Shown one piece after another: positions 1-8,800 of a DNA stretch of 57,714 nt. The DNA is from an uncultured Luteimonas sp. Lineage in GTDB: Bacteria; Pseudomonadota; Gammaproteobacteria; Xanthomonadales; Xanthomonadaceae. The stretch spans positions 1-57,714 of the forward strand of contig CAKTDC010000017.1 of NCBI GenBank assembly GCA_934541015.1, in the 5' to 3' direction. Below the pieces are notes generated by a model. The model saw only the letters and a list, made by a program, of their open reading frames with translations, searched no databases and had not been told where the DNA came from. A program made the translations under genes and the position numbers. Within the stretch, counting starts at the first letter, position 1. The number at the start of each line of letters is the position of its first letter.

Positions 1-381
1 GTTGTGGCCATGATGAACCATCGCATCTCGGGACTGACGACAGGATATCCTATTTATGACACAGTAGGAGTAGGGAACGTCTGAACAACGTCATCCCCGC
101 GCACGCGGGAGGCGCTTCCCAACAGCGCGGAGCGCTGGTCATCCATCGGCGTTGATCCCCTGAAATCAAAGCCCATGGGTTCCCGCCTGCGCGGGAACGA
201 CGGCTACGGATCCGGCAATCCGGAGCTTCCCCGGGAAGGTCTGGACCAGCGGGGGCTGCCCGTCATTCCGGCCTGCGCGGAAAGCGCGTTGTCCTCGGGT
301 TTCCTGATCGGAGTCGCCGGTCCCGCGGCAACCGCGGCTGGCATAGGATGTGGGCCCGCGCACCCGTCTCCGGAGCACCGC
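1..381. other. non-coding stretch with palindromic repeat arms
   Basis: I see no convincing gene before the start at 382. The stretch holds arms of a dispersed palindromic element: CGTCATCCCCGCGCACGCGG near 90-109 and TTCCCGCCTGCGCGGGAACG near 180-199, facing each other. A partial arm lies near 262-285 (CGTCATTCCGGCCTGCGCGG). The same arm type occurs at 23500-23615 and 34980-35070. Confidence 0.6.
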
Positions 382-1680
382 ATGATCCGTCCCGTCGCCG
401 CCTGGCTGGCCCTGGCCCTGCTTCCTGCCGCGCTGCCGGCGCAGGCGGCCGGGGACGTGGCCGCGCGCCTGTCCCCCGAACTGCAGGCGAAGGTGGTCGA
501 GTGGCGCCGCGACCTGCACCGCCATCCGGAGCTGGGCAACCACGAGGTGCGCACCGCGCGCGTGGTCGCCGACCACCTGCGCGCGCTCGGGATGGAGCCG
601 CGCACCGGCATCGGCCCGACCGGCGTCGCCGCCGTGCTCAGGGGCGGCCGGCCCGGCCCTCGCATCGCGCTGCGCGCGGACATGGACGCGCTGCCGGTGA
701 CCGAGGCCACCGGCCTGGCGTTCGCCTCGACCGTGAAGAGCGAATACCGCGGCCAGCCGGTCGGGGTGATGCACGCCTGCGGCCACGACATGCACGTGGC
801 GATCCTGATGGGCGTGGCCGAGGCGCTGGCGGGGATGCGCGAGGAGCTGGCGGGCGAGGTGATGTTCGTGTTCCAGCCGGCCGAAGAGGGGCCGCCCGTG
901 GCCGCCGAGGTGGCGGGGGCCAGGCGCATGCTCGACGAGGGCGTGTTCGATGATTTCAGGCCCGATGCGGTGCTCGGCCTGCACGTGTGGTCGCGGCTGC
1001 ACGTGGGCCAGCTCGGCGTGCGCAGCGGCCCGTTCATGGCCAGCGCCGACGAGTGGACGCTGAAGATCAGCGGCCGCCAGACCCACGGTTCGCAGCCCTG
1101 GGCCGGTGTCGATCCGATCACGGTGGCCGCGCAGATCCTGCTGGGCACGCAGTCGATCATCGCCCGCCAGGTCGACATCACCGCCACGCCGGTGGTGCTG
1201 ACCGCCGGCCAGCTGCAGAGCGGGCTGCGCTTCAACATCATTCCCGACGAGGCGCTGATGGTCGGCACCCTGCGCACCTTCGACATGGGCGTGCGCGCGG
1301 ACGTGATCGAACGCTTCCGCAACACCGCGACCCACTTCGCCGCGGCCAGCGGCGCCAGCGCCGAGCTGCAGGTGGCGGGCAACGCGCCGGTCACGCGCAA
1401 CGATCCGGCGCTGTTCGCGCGCCTGCGGCCGTCGCTGGAGAAGGCGGCCGGCGGCGGCAGCGTGGTCGAGGTGCCGATGTACACCATCGCCGAGGATTTC
1501 TCGCAGTTCGCCGACGTGGTGCCGGGCTTCTACTTCTTCGTCGGCACCACGCCGCGCGGGGTGGCGCTGGAGGATGCGCCGATGAACCACTCGCCGCTGT
1601 ACGCGCCGGATGAAGGGGCGCTCGAACTGGGCGTGCGCGCGATGCTGCAGGCGACGCTGGATTTCCTCGGCGGGAGGTGA
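382..1680 (+). CDS. secreted M20 family metallo-amidohydrolase (first of a tandem pair)
   Basis: The 432-residue product is an M20D-type metallopeptidase/amidohydrolase of the hippurate hydrolase / N-acyl amino acid hydrolase kind. The reading frame stays open upstream, but the ATG at 382 is chosen because it follows GGAG and begins a signal peptide (MIRPVAAWLALALLPAALPA, cleavage probably after AQA). Family landmarks are DLHRHPELG near the mature N-terminus, ADMDALPV, the metal-ligand segment HACGHDMHVA and the catalytic EEG motif in FQPAEEGPP. It therefore probably hydrolyses N-acyl or amide bonds in the periplasm using two metal ions. The exact substrate cannot be read from sequence. A second, clearly related gene follows 91 bases downstream on the same strand. 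Confidence 0.85.
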   Translation: MIRPVAAWLALALLPAALPAQAAGDVAARLSPELQAKVVEWRRDLHRHPELGNHEVRTARVVADHLRALGMEPRTGIGPTGVAAVLRGGRPGPRIALRADMDALPVTEATGLAFASTVKSEYRGQPVGVMHACGHDMHVAILMGVAEALAGMREELAGEVMFVFQPAEEGPPVAAEVAGARRMLDEGVFDDFRPDAVLGLHVWSRLHVGQLGVRSGPFMASADEWTLKISGRQTHGSQPWAGVDPITVAAQILLGTQSIIARQVDITATPVVLTAGQLQSGLRFNIIPDEALMVGTLRTFDMGVRADVIERFRNTATHFAAASGASAELQVAGNAPVTRNDPALFARLRPSLEKAAGGGSVVEVPMYTIAEDFSQFADVVPGFYFFVGTTPRGVALEDAPMNHSPLYAPDEGALELGVRAMLQATLDFLGGR

Positions 1681-1771
1681 GCGGCGGCGGTCCGGGGTAT
1701 CGGGCCCGGCTCTTCGCTCCGCGCCGCGCATTGCGGTTAGCATCGACGCCACACCCCGCGGAGTCACTGCG

Positions 1772-3097
1772 ATGCGCTTCCTGCCACCGATCGCCCTGTC
1801 CCTGGCCGTCGCCCTCGCCCTGCCGTGCGCGACGCCCGCCATCGCCGCCGAGGCCCAGCGCGCCGAGGTCGCCGCCGCCGCGCAGCGCCTCCAGGGCAAG
1901 GTGGTCGACTGGCGCCGCGACATCCACCAGCACCCCGAGCTCGGCAACCGCGAGTTCCGTACCGCCGCCCTGATCGCCGATCACCTGCGCGCGCTCGGCC
2001 TGGAGCCCGTCACCGGCGTCGCCTACACCGGAGTCACCGCCGTGCTCAGGGGCGGCCGCCCCGGCCCGCGCCTGGCGCTGCGCGCGGACATGGACGCGCT
2101 GCCGGTGACCGAGCAGGTCGACGTGCCGTTCGCTTCGAAGGTCACCACCGAATACCGCGGCCAGACCACCGGCGTGATGCACGCCTGCGGCCACGACGCC
2201 CACGTGGCGATCCTGATGGGCGTGGCCGAGGCGCTGGTGGCGATGCGCGAGGAGCTGCCGGGCGAGGTGCTGTTCGTGTTCCAGCCGGCCGAGGAAGGCG
2301 CGCCCGAGGGCGAGGAAGGCGGCGCCGAACTGATGCTCAAGGAAGGCGTGTTCGACCGCTTCCGCCCCGACGCGGTGTTCGGCCTGCACGTGGGCAGCGG
2401 CCTCAACGCCAACCAGATCGGCGTGCGGCCCGGCCCGATCATGGCCGCCTCCGACAGCTTCCGCATCGTCGTGCACGGCCGCCAGGCGCACGGCTCGCGG
2501 CCGTGGCAGAGCGTGGACCCGATCATCACCGCCGCGCAGATCATCAACGCCGCGCAGACCATCGTCAGCCGCAACGTCAACCTGATCCAGCAGCCGGCGG
2601 TGCTCACCTTCGGCGCGGTCAACGGCGGCATCCGCTCCAACATCATTCCCGATTCGGTGGAGCTGATCGGCACCATCCGCACCTTCGACGACGGCATGCG
2701 CGCGCAGATCCTGCAGCGCCTGGACACCATCGCCACCCAGGTCGCCGCCGCCAACGGCGCCAGCGTCAGCACCGAGATCCCGCAGCCGGGCAGCTATCCG
2801 GTGACGGTCAACGATCCCGACCTCACCGCGCGGCTGCGCCCCAGCCTGGAGGCGGTCGCCGGGGCGGCGCAGGTGGTCACGGTGCCGGTCACCACCGGTG
2901 CCGAGGACTTCTCGTTCTTCGCCCGCCGGGTGCCGGGGCTGTTCTTCAACGTCGGCACCACGCCCGTCGGCCAGGACGCGGGCCAGGCGCCCACCAACCA
3001 CTCGCCGCTGTTCTACATCGACGAGGCCGCGCTCGACCTGGGCCTGCGCGCGATGCTGCAGGCCACGCTCGATTACCTGGACCCGCCGGCGTCCTGA
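1772..3097 (+). CDS. secreted M20 family metallo-amidohydrolase (second of a tandem pair)
   Basis: The 441-residue product is closely related to its upstream neighbour and keeps the same landmarks: DIHQHPELGNREF, ADMDALPV, HACGHDAHVAILMG and FQPAEEGAP. The ATG at 1772 starts a hydrophobic signal peptide (MRFLPPIALSLAVALALPCA, likely AIA cleavage). The 3' half carries AHGSRPW and a conserved SNIIPDSVELIGTIRTF segment, part of the dimerisation/lid domain of this family. The pair looks like a tandem duplication and may form one transcript. It is a probable periplasmic N-acyl amino acid or peptide hydrolase; substrate unknown. Confidence 0.85.
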   Translation: MRFLPPIALSLAVALALPCATPAIAAEAQRAEVAAAAQRLQGKVVDWRRDIHQHPELGNREFRTAALIADHLRALGLEPVTGVAYTGVTAVLRGGRPGPRLALRADMDALPVTEQVDVPFASKVTTEYRGQTTGVMHACGHDAHVAILMGVAEALVAMREELPGEVLFVFQPAEEGAPEGEEGGAELMLKEGVFDRFRPDAVFGLHVGSGLNANQIGVRPGPIMAASDSFRIVVHGRQAHGSRPWQSVDPIITAAQIINAAQTIVSRNVNLIQQPAVLTFGAVNGGIRSNIIPDSVELIGTIRTFDDGMRAQILQRLDTIATQVAAANGASVSTEIPQPGSYPVTVNDPDLTARLRPSLEAVAGAAQVVTVPVTTGAEDFSFFARRVPGLFFNVGTTPVGQDAGQAPTNHSPLFYIDEAALDLGLRAMLQATLDYLDPPAS

Positions 3098-3129
3098 GCG
3101 CGGCTGCGCGTGCGCCGTAGAATGGCGCG

Positions 3130-3939
3130 ATGAACACGCCCCAGGATTCCAGCCTCGGCCGCGAGGTCGCCTATCCGCGGCATTACGACCCGGGGCTGCT
3201 GTTCCCGATCCCGCGCGCGGCCGGCCGCGCGGAGATCGGCGTCGGCGCCGCGCCGCCCTTCATCGGCCACGACCGCTGGCACGCCTACGAGCTGTCGTGG
3301 CTGGACGCGCGCGGAAAGCCGGTGGTCGCCACCGCCACCTTCAGCGTGCCGGCCAGCTCGCCGCAGCTGATCGAATCCAAGTCGCTCAAGCTCTACCTCA
3401 ATTCGCTCAACGCCACGCGCTTCGACGATGCCGATGCGGTGCGCGCGCGCATCGCCGCGGATCTGGCACAGGCCGCCGGCGCGCCGGTCGCGGTCGGGTT
3501 CGGCGTGCCGCCGGTGTCCGATGACGACGCGGCGGTCTCGATCGATGCGCTGGACATCGCCATCGACGGCTACGGTGCGCCCGAGGCCGGCCACCTGTCC
3601 GTTGCCGACGAGGTGACCGAGGAAAGCCTGCGCTCGGACCTGCTCAAGTCGAACTGCCCGGTGACCGGCCAGCCCGACTGGGCCAGCCTGCGCATCGCCT
3701 ACCGCGGCCCGCGGATCGACCGCGCCGGCCTGCTGCGCTACATCGTGTCCTTCCGCGACCACGCCGGCTTCCACGAGCAGTGCGTCGAGCACATCTTCGT
3801 CGACCTGCTCGCGCGCTGCCGCCCCGAGGCGCTGTCGGTGGAGGCGCGCTACACCCGCCGCGGCGGGCTCGACATCAATCCCTGGCGGGCCACGCCGGGG
3901 GTGGCGCCGCCCGTCGCCGCGCGCGACCGGCGCCAGTAG
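3130..3939 (+). CDS. queF: NADPH-dependent 7-cyano-7-deazaguanine reductase QueF
   Basis: QueF reduces preQ0 to preQ1 with two NADPH in the queuosine tRNA modification pathway, in the cytoplasm. The 269-residue length matches the long bimodular (tandem T-fold) type. The QueF signature [11 protein letters not shown] starts at residue 82. The catalytic cysteine is C176 in [13 protein letters not shown], with the aspartate partner D183 seven residues on, the same spacing as C190/D197 of the E. coli enzyme. HEQCVEHIF follows in the C-terminal half. The gene starts 32 bases after the M20 gene on the same strand; that proximity need not mean a shared function. Confidence 0.95.
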   Translation: MNTPQDSSLGREVAYPRHYDPGLLFPIPRAAGRAEIGVGAAPPFIGHDRWHAYELSWLDARGKPVVATATFSVPASSPQLIESKSLKLYLNSLNATRFDDADAVRARIAADLAQAAGAPVAVGFGVPPVSDDDAAVSIDALDIAIDGYGAPEAGHLSVADEVTEESLRSDLLKSNCPVTGQPDWASLRIAYRGPRIDRAGLLRYIVSFRDHAGFHEQCVEHIFVDLLARCRPEALSVEARYTRRGGLDINPWRATPGVAPPVAARDRRQ

Positions 3940-4038
3940 CCGGCGCCTGCGATTCCGCTCCCCGGGCGGCCGCAATAGTTTCTTAACGCCGCCCGTGTCA
4001 ATTTCCGCATCGCGACCGCCACCGGGCAGGAGCCCCCC

Positions 4039-4377
4039 ATGAGCAACGACAAGAAACCCGATTTTTCCAACGTGCAGAGCGGCTTCCGCACCACCGAACA
4101 GGAACTGCCGCCGAAACCCGATTTCAGCAACGTCCAGTCCGGCTTCAGCACCACCGAAGAGGTCATCGGCCAGAGCGAGCCGGCCGCGCAGACCTACACC
4201 GTGGAGAAGGGCGACAGCCTGTCGAAGATCTCCCGGCAGTTCTACGGCGAAGCCAGCCGCTGGCGCGAGATCTTCGAGGCCAACCGCGACCAGCTCGACG
4301 ATCCCGACCGCATCTTCCCCGGCCAGGTGCTGAAGATCCCGCAGGACGGCAGCGACGGTCCGCCGGACGCCGCCTGA
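4039..4377 (+). CDS. small LysM-domain protein with duplicated N-terminal motif
   Basis: The 112-residue protein has two parts. Residues 1-40 hold a direct duplication of a short motif, KPDFSNVQSGFRTTE followed by KPDFSNVQSGFSTTE, likely disordered. Residues about 53-102 are a LysM domain (YTVEKGDSLSKISRQFYGEA ... NRDQLDDPDRIFPGQVLKIP), which binds peptidoglycan-type glycans. There is no signal peptide, as in the cytoplasmic/periplasmic YgaU (Kbp) type. RBS-like GGCAGGAG lies 9-16 bases before the ATG. A lipoprotein gene follows 56 bases later. Function is inferred only from the domain. Confidence 0.8.
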   Translation: MSNDKKPDFSNVQSGFRTTEQELPPKPDFSNVQSGFSTTEEVIGQSEPAAQTYTVEKGDSLSKISRQFYGEASRWREIFEANRDQLDDPDRIFPGQVLKIPQDGSDGPPDAA

Positions 4378-4433
4378 GCCACCGCCTCCCACCACGCATC
4401 CACGCATCCAAGCATCCGAAGGAAACAGCCACC

Positions 4434-4907
4434 ATGAACCGCAATCGCCTCACCCTGCTCGTCGCCGGCGCCCTGGTCGGCGGCATCGCCCTCGTGGGCT
4501 GCAAGAAGAACGAACCGGCGCCGCCGCCGGCGATGAGCGAGCCCGCGCCCACCGCGATCCTCGAACAGCCCGCCGCCACCGTCTCGGTTGTCGGTGTCTC
4601 GCTCGGCAACGACCCGGCCGCCTCCTCGCCCGCCACCACCTTCGCCCCGAACGACACCATCTACGCCGTGGTCAGCACCCAGACCAGCAGCCCGGAAGCC
4701 AGCGTCAGCGGCAACCTTGGCGCGAAGTGGTCGCACGTGGACAGCGACCAGGTGATCAACGAGGAGTCGAAGGAAGTCTCCTTCACCGGCCCGGGCAACA
4801 GCAGCTTCCACATCAGCAAGCCCGACGGCTGGCCGACCGGCAACTACCGCCTCGAAGTCTCGCTCGACGGCAACGTCGTCAATACCACGGATTTCCAGGT
4901 GCAGTGA
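4434..4907 (+). CDS. hypothetical lipoprotein
   Basis: The 157-residue product begins with a lipoprotein signal: a positive start, a hydrophobic stretch and the lipobox VGC at about residues 21-23 (IALVGCKKNEPAPPP), so it is probably anchored to the inner or outer membrane. A Pro/Ala-rich linker follows. The rest (residues ~50-157) reads as a small beta-rich domain ending in YRLEVSLDGNVVNTTDFQVQ, resembling Ig-like domains that sense or bind ligands. No catalytic motif is visible. It follows the LysM gene with 56 bases between and may be cotranscribed. A strong hairpin lies downstream at 4958-4996. Confidence 0.75.
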   Translation: MNRNRLTLLVAGALVGGIALVGCKKNEPAPPPAMSEPAPTAILEQPAATVSVVGVSLGNDPAASSPATTFAPNDTIYAVVSTQTSSPEASVSGNLGAKWSHVDSDQVINEESKEVSFTGPGNSSFHISKPDGWPTGNYRLEVSLDGNVVNTTDFQVQ

Positions 4908-4957
4908 TCTTGCGCCTTGCCCAATCATTCCCGCTGTGCGGGGACGGGGAGCCAAGG

Positions 4958-4996
4958 GTGCAGGGGAAGAGCCGGTAGCGGCTCTTCCCTCTGCAC
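4958..4996 (+). terminator. strong hairpin after the lipoprotein gene
   Basis: Left arm GTGCAGGGGAAGAGCCG (4958-4974), loop GTAG, right arm CGGCTCTTCCCTCTGCAC (4979-4996): 17 base pairs with one bulged base. No T-run follows, so it may be a transcript-end stabiliser rather than a classical intrinsic terminator. Confidence 0.5.
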
Positions 4997-5031
4997 AGCA
5001 GCAATACGATCATTGAGTAGTGGGGTGGCCC

Positions 5032-5301
5032 ATGTCCACGATGACCATCCGCGACATCGACGACTCGATCAAGGCCCAGCTGCAGATGCGGGCGACGCGG
5101 CATGGTCGTTCGATGGAAGATGAGGCGCGCGAGATCCTGTTGCAGGCGCTTTCCACGGAGCCCGAGCCCGGAGCTTCGCTGTACGAAGCGATCCGCGCCA
5201 TTGTCGAGCCTCTGGGCGGTGTGGAGCTGCAATTGCCGCGGCGTGGGCCGGGGCGTGAACCACCGGATTTCAGCAACCTTGAGGCCTGCCGGTCCGAATA
5301 G
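5032..5301 (+). CDS. FitA/VapB-type ribbon-helix-helix antitoxin (orphan)
   Basis: The 89-residue protein starts MSTMTIRDIDDSIKAQLQMR and continues RATRHGRSMEDEAREILLQAL, the ribbon-helix-helix DNA-binding pattern of FitA/plasmid-stability antitoxins. The C-terminal tail (residues 45-89) would wrap the cognate PIN-domain toxin. The ATG at 5032 is preferred over the in-frame GTG at 5020 because RHH proteins begin with the beta strand STMTIRDID. No intact toxin follows; a short decayed VapC-like start lies immediately downstream (5310-5399). Whether the antitoxin still binds an operator is unknown. Confidence 0.75.
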   Translation: MSTMTIRDIDDSIKAQLQMRATRHGRSMEDEAREILLQALSTEPEPGASLYEAIRAIVEPLGGVELQLPRRGPGREPPDFSNLEACRSE

Positions 5302-5309
5302 GACGACGA

Positions 5310-5399
5310 GCGATCGTTCTCGAATATCAATGCAGTTTCGGAGCAGCCCTGGCTGCTACCGGATGCGTGGACGATCCAACGAACGGACAGATAACCGCA
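5310..5399 (+). pseudogene. decayed start of a VapC/FitB-type PIN toxin gene
   Basis: Directly after the antitoxin stop, ATCGTTCTCGA (5313-5323) followed, after skipping one A, by TATCAATGCAGTTTCGGAG encodes IVLDINAVSE. This resembles the start of VapC/FitB toxins (typically IVLDTNVVSE), including the first catalytic aspartate. As it stands there is an extra A at 5323/5324, the start codon position reads GCG, and the frame stops at TAA near 5395. I read it as a toxin gene killed by frameshift and truncation. The evidence is a 10-residue resemblance only. Confidence 0.4.
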
Positions 5400-5513
5400 G
5401 ACCCCGTTTCTCACCACCGCGATCACGCGAGGTGAACCCTTCCGGTACGGCTGAGTGGCGTGGCAGTGTAGGCCGGCTGGCACCGACCGCCTCAAATAAC
5501 CCCGGTGATACCC

Positions 5514-5546
5514 GCCCAGGAAAAACCCCGCCGGAGCGGGGTTCCT
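5514..5546 (-). terminator. intrinsic terminator of the 72-residue gene
   Basis: On the minus strand AACCCCGCTCCGGCGGGGTT forms an 8-bp stem and is followed by a T-run (TTTTT at 5521-5525 read on the minus strand). The flanking CCCAGG/CCTGGG (5515-5520 and 5544-5549) extend the pairing. It sits at the 3' end of the gene at 5550-5768. The same sequence reappears as a CRISPR spacer at 6529-6560. Confidence 0.85.
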
Positions 5547-5549
5547 GGG

Positions 5550-5768
5550 TCAACTGACCAGTTCGAGCCGTTTTTCTATCCGCTCAACCCGACTGGAAAG
5601 TCGATCGATCCGTACGGACTGTTCAGCGCCGCCGGTATACAGGTGGGCCAGACCTTGTTCAACGCCGCCCATGCGGTTGGCCAGTTCGTCGGCCTTGGTG
5701 TGCAGGGCGTCGAGCGAAGCGCGTATCGTGCACAGGTATTCAAGGATGACGTTGTCGGTTGTGATCAT
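5550..5768 (-). CDS. hypothetical 72-residue coiled-coil protein
   Basis: The start is the ATG at 5768, set by the good ribosome binding site AGGAG eight bases upstream; the longer open frame runs into the CRISPR array and is not real. The protein begins MITTDNVILEYLCTIRASLD and ends VRIDRLSSRVERIEKRLELV, with heptad-like spacing of hydrophobic residues, suggesting a helical coiled coil. No family is recognised with confidence. It lies between the array's far end and its own terminator. Such small coiled-coil genes also occur in phages and mobile islands. Confidence 0.7.
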   Translation of the reverse strand: MITTDNVILEYLCTIRASLDALHTKADELANRMGGVEQGLAHLYTGGAEQSVRIDRLSSRVERIEKRLELVS

Positions 5769-5828
5769 GGGGCGTCTCCTGGGCGGATAGCGTTGGAGAT
5801 CGAGCCTTGACGGCCCGGCCTCGTCGTG

Positions 5829-8800
5829 CAGTTCAATCCCGCGAACGCGGGGAACACCCAGATGCAATGACTCTGCTGGCGTCCACCGGCGGTTCAACCC
5901 CGCGTGCGCGGGGAACACTTCATGCCCAGGGCCACGGCAATCTCGTGCGCCGGTTCAACCCCGCGTGCGCGGGGAACACCACGATGTTTCAGGGAGTTTC
6001 ATGGCGTTTAACGGTTCAACCCCGCGTGCGCGGGGAACACAGCGAATCGGCCTACCGCACCTACGCCGTTGGCGGTTCAACCCCGCGTGCGCGGGGAACA
6101 CTGAAGGCGCCTGGGGAGCGCTCGATGCGCCGTCGGTTCAACCCCGCGTGCGCGGGGAACACCACAACCTTTCTCGGCCGGCCGCGTCGTCTTCCGGTTC
6201 AACCCCGCGTGCGCGGGGAACACGTCGTCGGCCATCAGCACCAGGCCGTCGAGCGCGGTTCAACCCCGCGTGCGCGGGGAACACCCCAGCGCGTCCGCCA
6301 GCCCGTCCCGGTACGCCGGTTCAACCCCGCGTGCGCGGGGAACACGACATTCACGATGTTTTTGGTTGGCAGTATGTCGGTTCAACCCCGCGTGCGCGGG
6401 GAACACCGTGGTAAACGTGTTGGCAACGATTGCCATGGCGGTTCAACCCCGCGTGCGCGGGGAACACATCACTCGGGGCTGCCTGTGCATCATCCGGTGC
6501 GGTTCAACCCCGCGTGCGCGGGGAACACGACCAGAAGAACCCCGCTCCGGCGGGGTTTTTCGGTTCAACCCCGCGTGCGCGGGGAACACGCTCGATCGGC
6601 GTGGCGGCATCGGTGGTCTCGCGGTTCAACCCCGCGTGCGCGGGGAACACGCGAAACTGGCGAGAAGGGTGACGGCAACATCCGGTTCAACCCCGCGTGC
6701 GCGGGGAACACCTCGGCCGCGACCAGACCGCCGCCTGGCGCGGCGGTTCAACCCCGCGTGCGCGGGGAACACAACACCGCCAACCCGGGCCGGCCCAACG
6801 CGAACGGTTCAACCCCGCGTGCGCGGGGAACACCACCTCCTCGCCGCGCTCGAGGATGGCCGGGACGGTTCAACCCCGCGTGCGCGGGGAACACGTCATT
6901 GCCGCCGGCGACGATGCCGAAACCGATGGTTCAACCCCGCGTGCGCGGGGAACACTGTTACAGAGAGGATTGTTGGGAGCAATTTTTACGGTTCAACCCC
7001 GCGTGCGCGGGGAACACTGATATTCGGCGCGGTCACCGCAATTCGTATTCGGTTCAACCCCGCGTGCGCGGGGAACACGTTGCCAACCGGAACAGGTCGG
7101 TGTTCTCCGTCGGTTCAACCCCGCGTGCGCGGGGAACACTACTCGGTCAGGATGCGCTTGCGGAAAGCGTACGGTTCAACCCCGCGTGCGCGGGGAACAC
7201 CGGCGTGGTGTCCTGGAATTCGCGCATGTAGCCGGTTCAACCCCGCGTGCGCGGGGAACACTTCCGGATCGCCTCCGCCTGCTGCGCGTCCTGCGGTTCA
7301 ACCCCGCGTGCGCGGGGAACACGACAGCGCCGCCTGCACCAGCGGATCAATCGGCGGTTCAACCCCGCGTGCGCGGGGAACACATCGGTAGCCATTACGC
7401 CTCACCCCCCCCCGCCGGTTCAACCCCGCGTGCGCGGGGAACACGCCGACGCTCGACAACCACAAGTTCGCCGGTCTCGGTTCAACCCCGCGTGCGCGGG
7501 GAACACGGCAATCAACGCAGCGTCGGCCAATCCCTGCCCGGTTCAACCCCGCGTGCGCGGGGAACACCTCCAACCCGCGAAGGGTCAGGCCTTGCTCGCC
7601 GGTTCAACCCCGCGTGCGCGGGGAACACATGAAGGTTGTGATCAACAAATGTTTCGGTGGCGGTTCAACCCCGCGTGCGCGGGGAACACGCCGGCAGTCC
7701 GCGTAACGCCGATGTCCATGTACGGTTCAACCCCGCGTGCGCGGGGAACACCTGGCGACCCCGTCATTGTTCGAGCACATGAACGGTTCAACCCCGCGTG
7801 CGCGGGGAACACAGCAGCTCCTTAGCCGCGCCCTGCGGCGATATCGGTTCAACCCCGCGTGCGCGGGGAACACGCGCACTCCCGGATCGGCGTCATGCCG
7901 ATGACCGGTTCAACCCCGCGTGCGCGGGGAACACTATCAGCTCGCAGGCCGGCGCAGGGAGATGGGCGGTTCAACCCCGCGTGCGCGGGGAACACACGCC
8001 CAACGGGTTCGTCTACAGGCCCCAGAGCGGTTCAACCCCGCGTGCGCGGGGAACACATCGCCATGATCGAGCGCAACGCCGAGGACGACGGTTCAACCCC
8101 GCGTGCGCGGGGAACACACCACCGAGCGTGCCCGACTGGATGCCCCGGGCGGTTCAACCCCGCGTGCGCGGGGAACACCACAGACCGACCGTGTACGCCT
8201 CCCCACGGCGCGGTTCAACCCCGCGTGCGCGGGGAACACGGGTTTGCGGCCATGAGCACGGCGCCACCGGGCGGTTCAACCCCGCGTGCGCGGGGAACAC
8301 AGAAGATGAGCTTCTCGATGTGGCACCTCCTGCGGTTCAACCCCGCGTGCGCGGGGAACACGCGCGGCACCACAAGGGCGCCGGGGCTGTAGAGGGTTCA
8401 ACCCCGCGTGCGCGGGGAACACCTCGACACCCTGCACCTATGGCCGAAGCCCGGCGGTTCAACCCCGCGTGCGCGGGGAACACGCCGAGGCCCACATGAA
8501 AGGTGAAGTGGATCGCGGTTCAACCCCGCGTGCGCGGGGAACACGGCTTCAAGGCTGCAATGGAAGACGCCGACGGCGGTTCAACCCCGCGTGCGCGGGG
8601 AACACAAGCGCGCTATCAACAACAAGGGTGCGGTGGCCGGTTCAACCCCGCGTGCGCGGGGAACACTTTGGGGGCCGACCGCCCCTCCTCCCGTTTTCCG
8701 GTTCAACCCCGCGTGCGCGGGGAACACGGCAATCAACGCAGCGTCGGCAAATCCCTGCCCGGTTCAACCCCGCGTGCGCGGGGAACACCCATGCGTCCGT

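Noticed and set aside
4921..4950. TTCCCGCTGTGCGGGGAC as a second CRISPR-repeat relic
   Set aside because: One C shorter in the stem, no cas gene or spacer context; more likely an arm of the dispersed palindromic repeats. It weakens, but does not remove, the case for 15277-15305.
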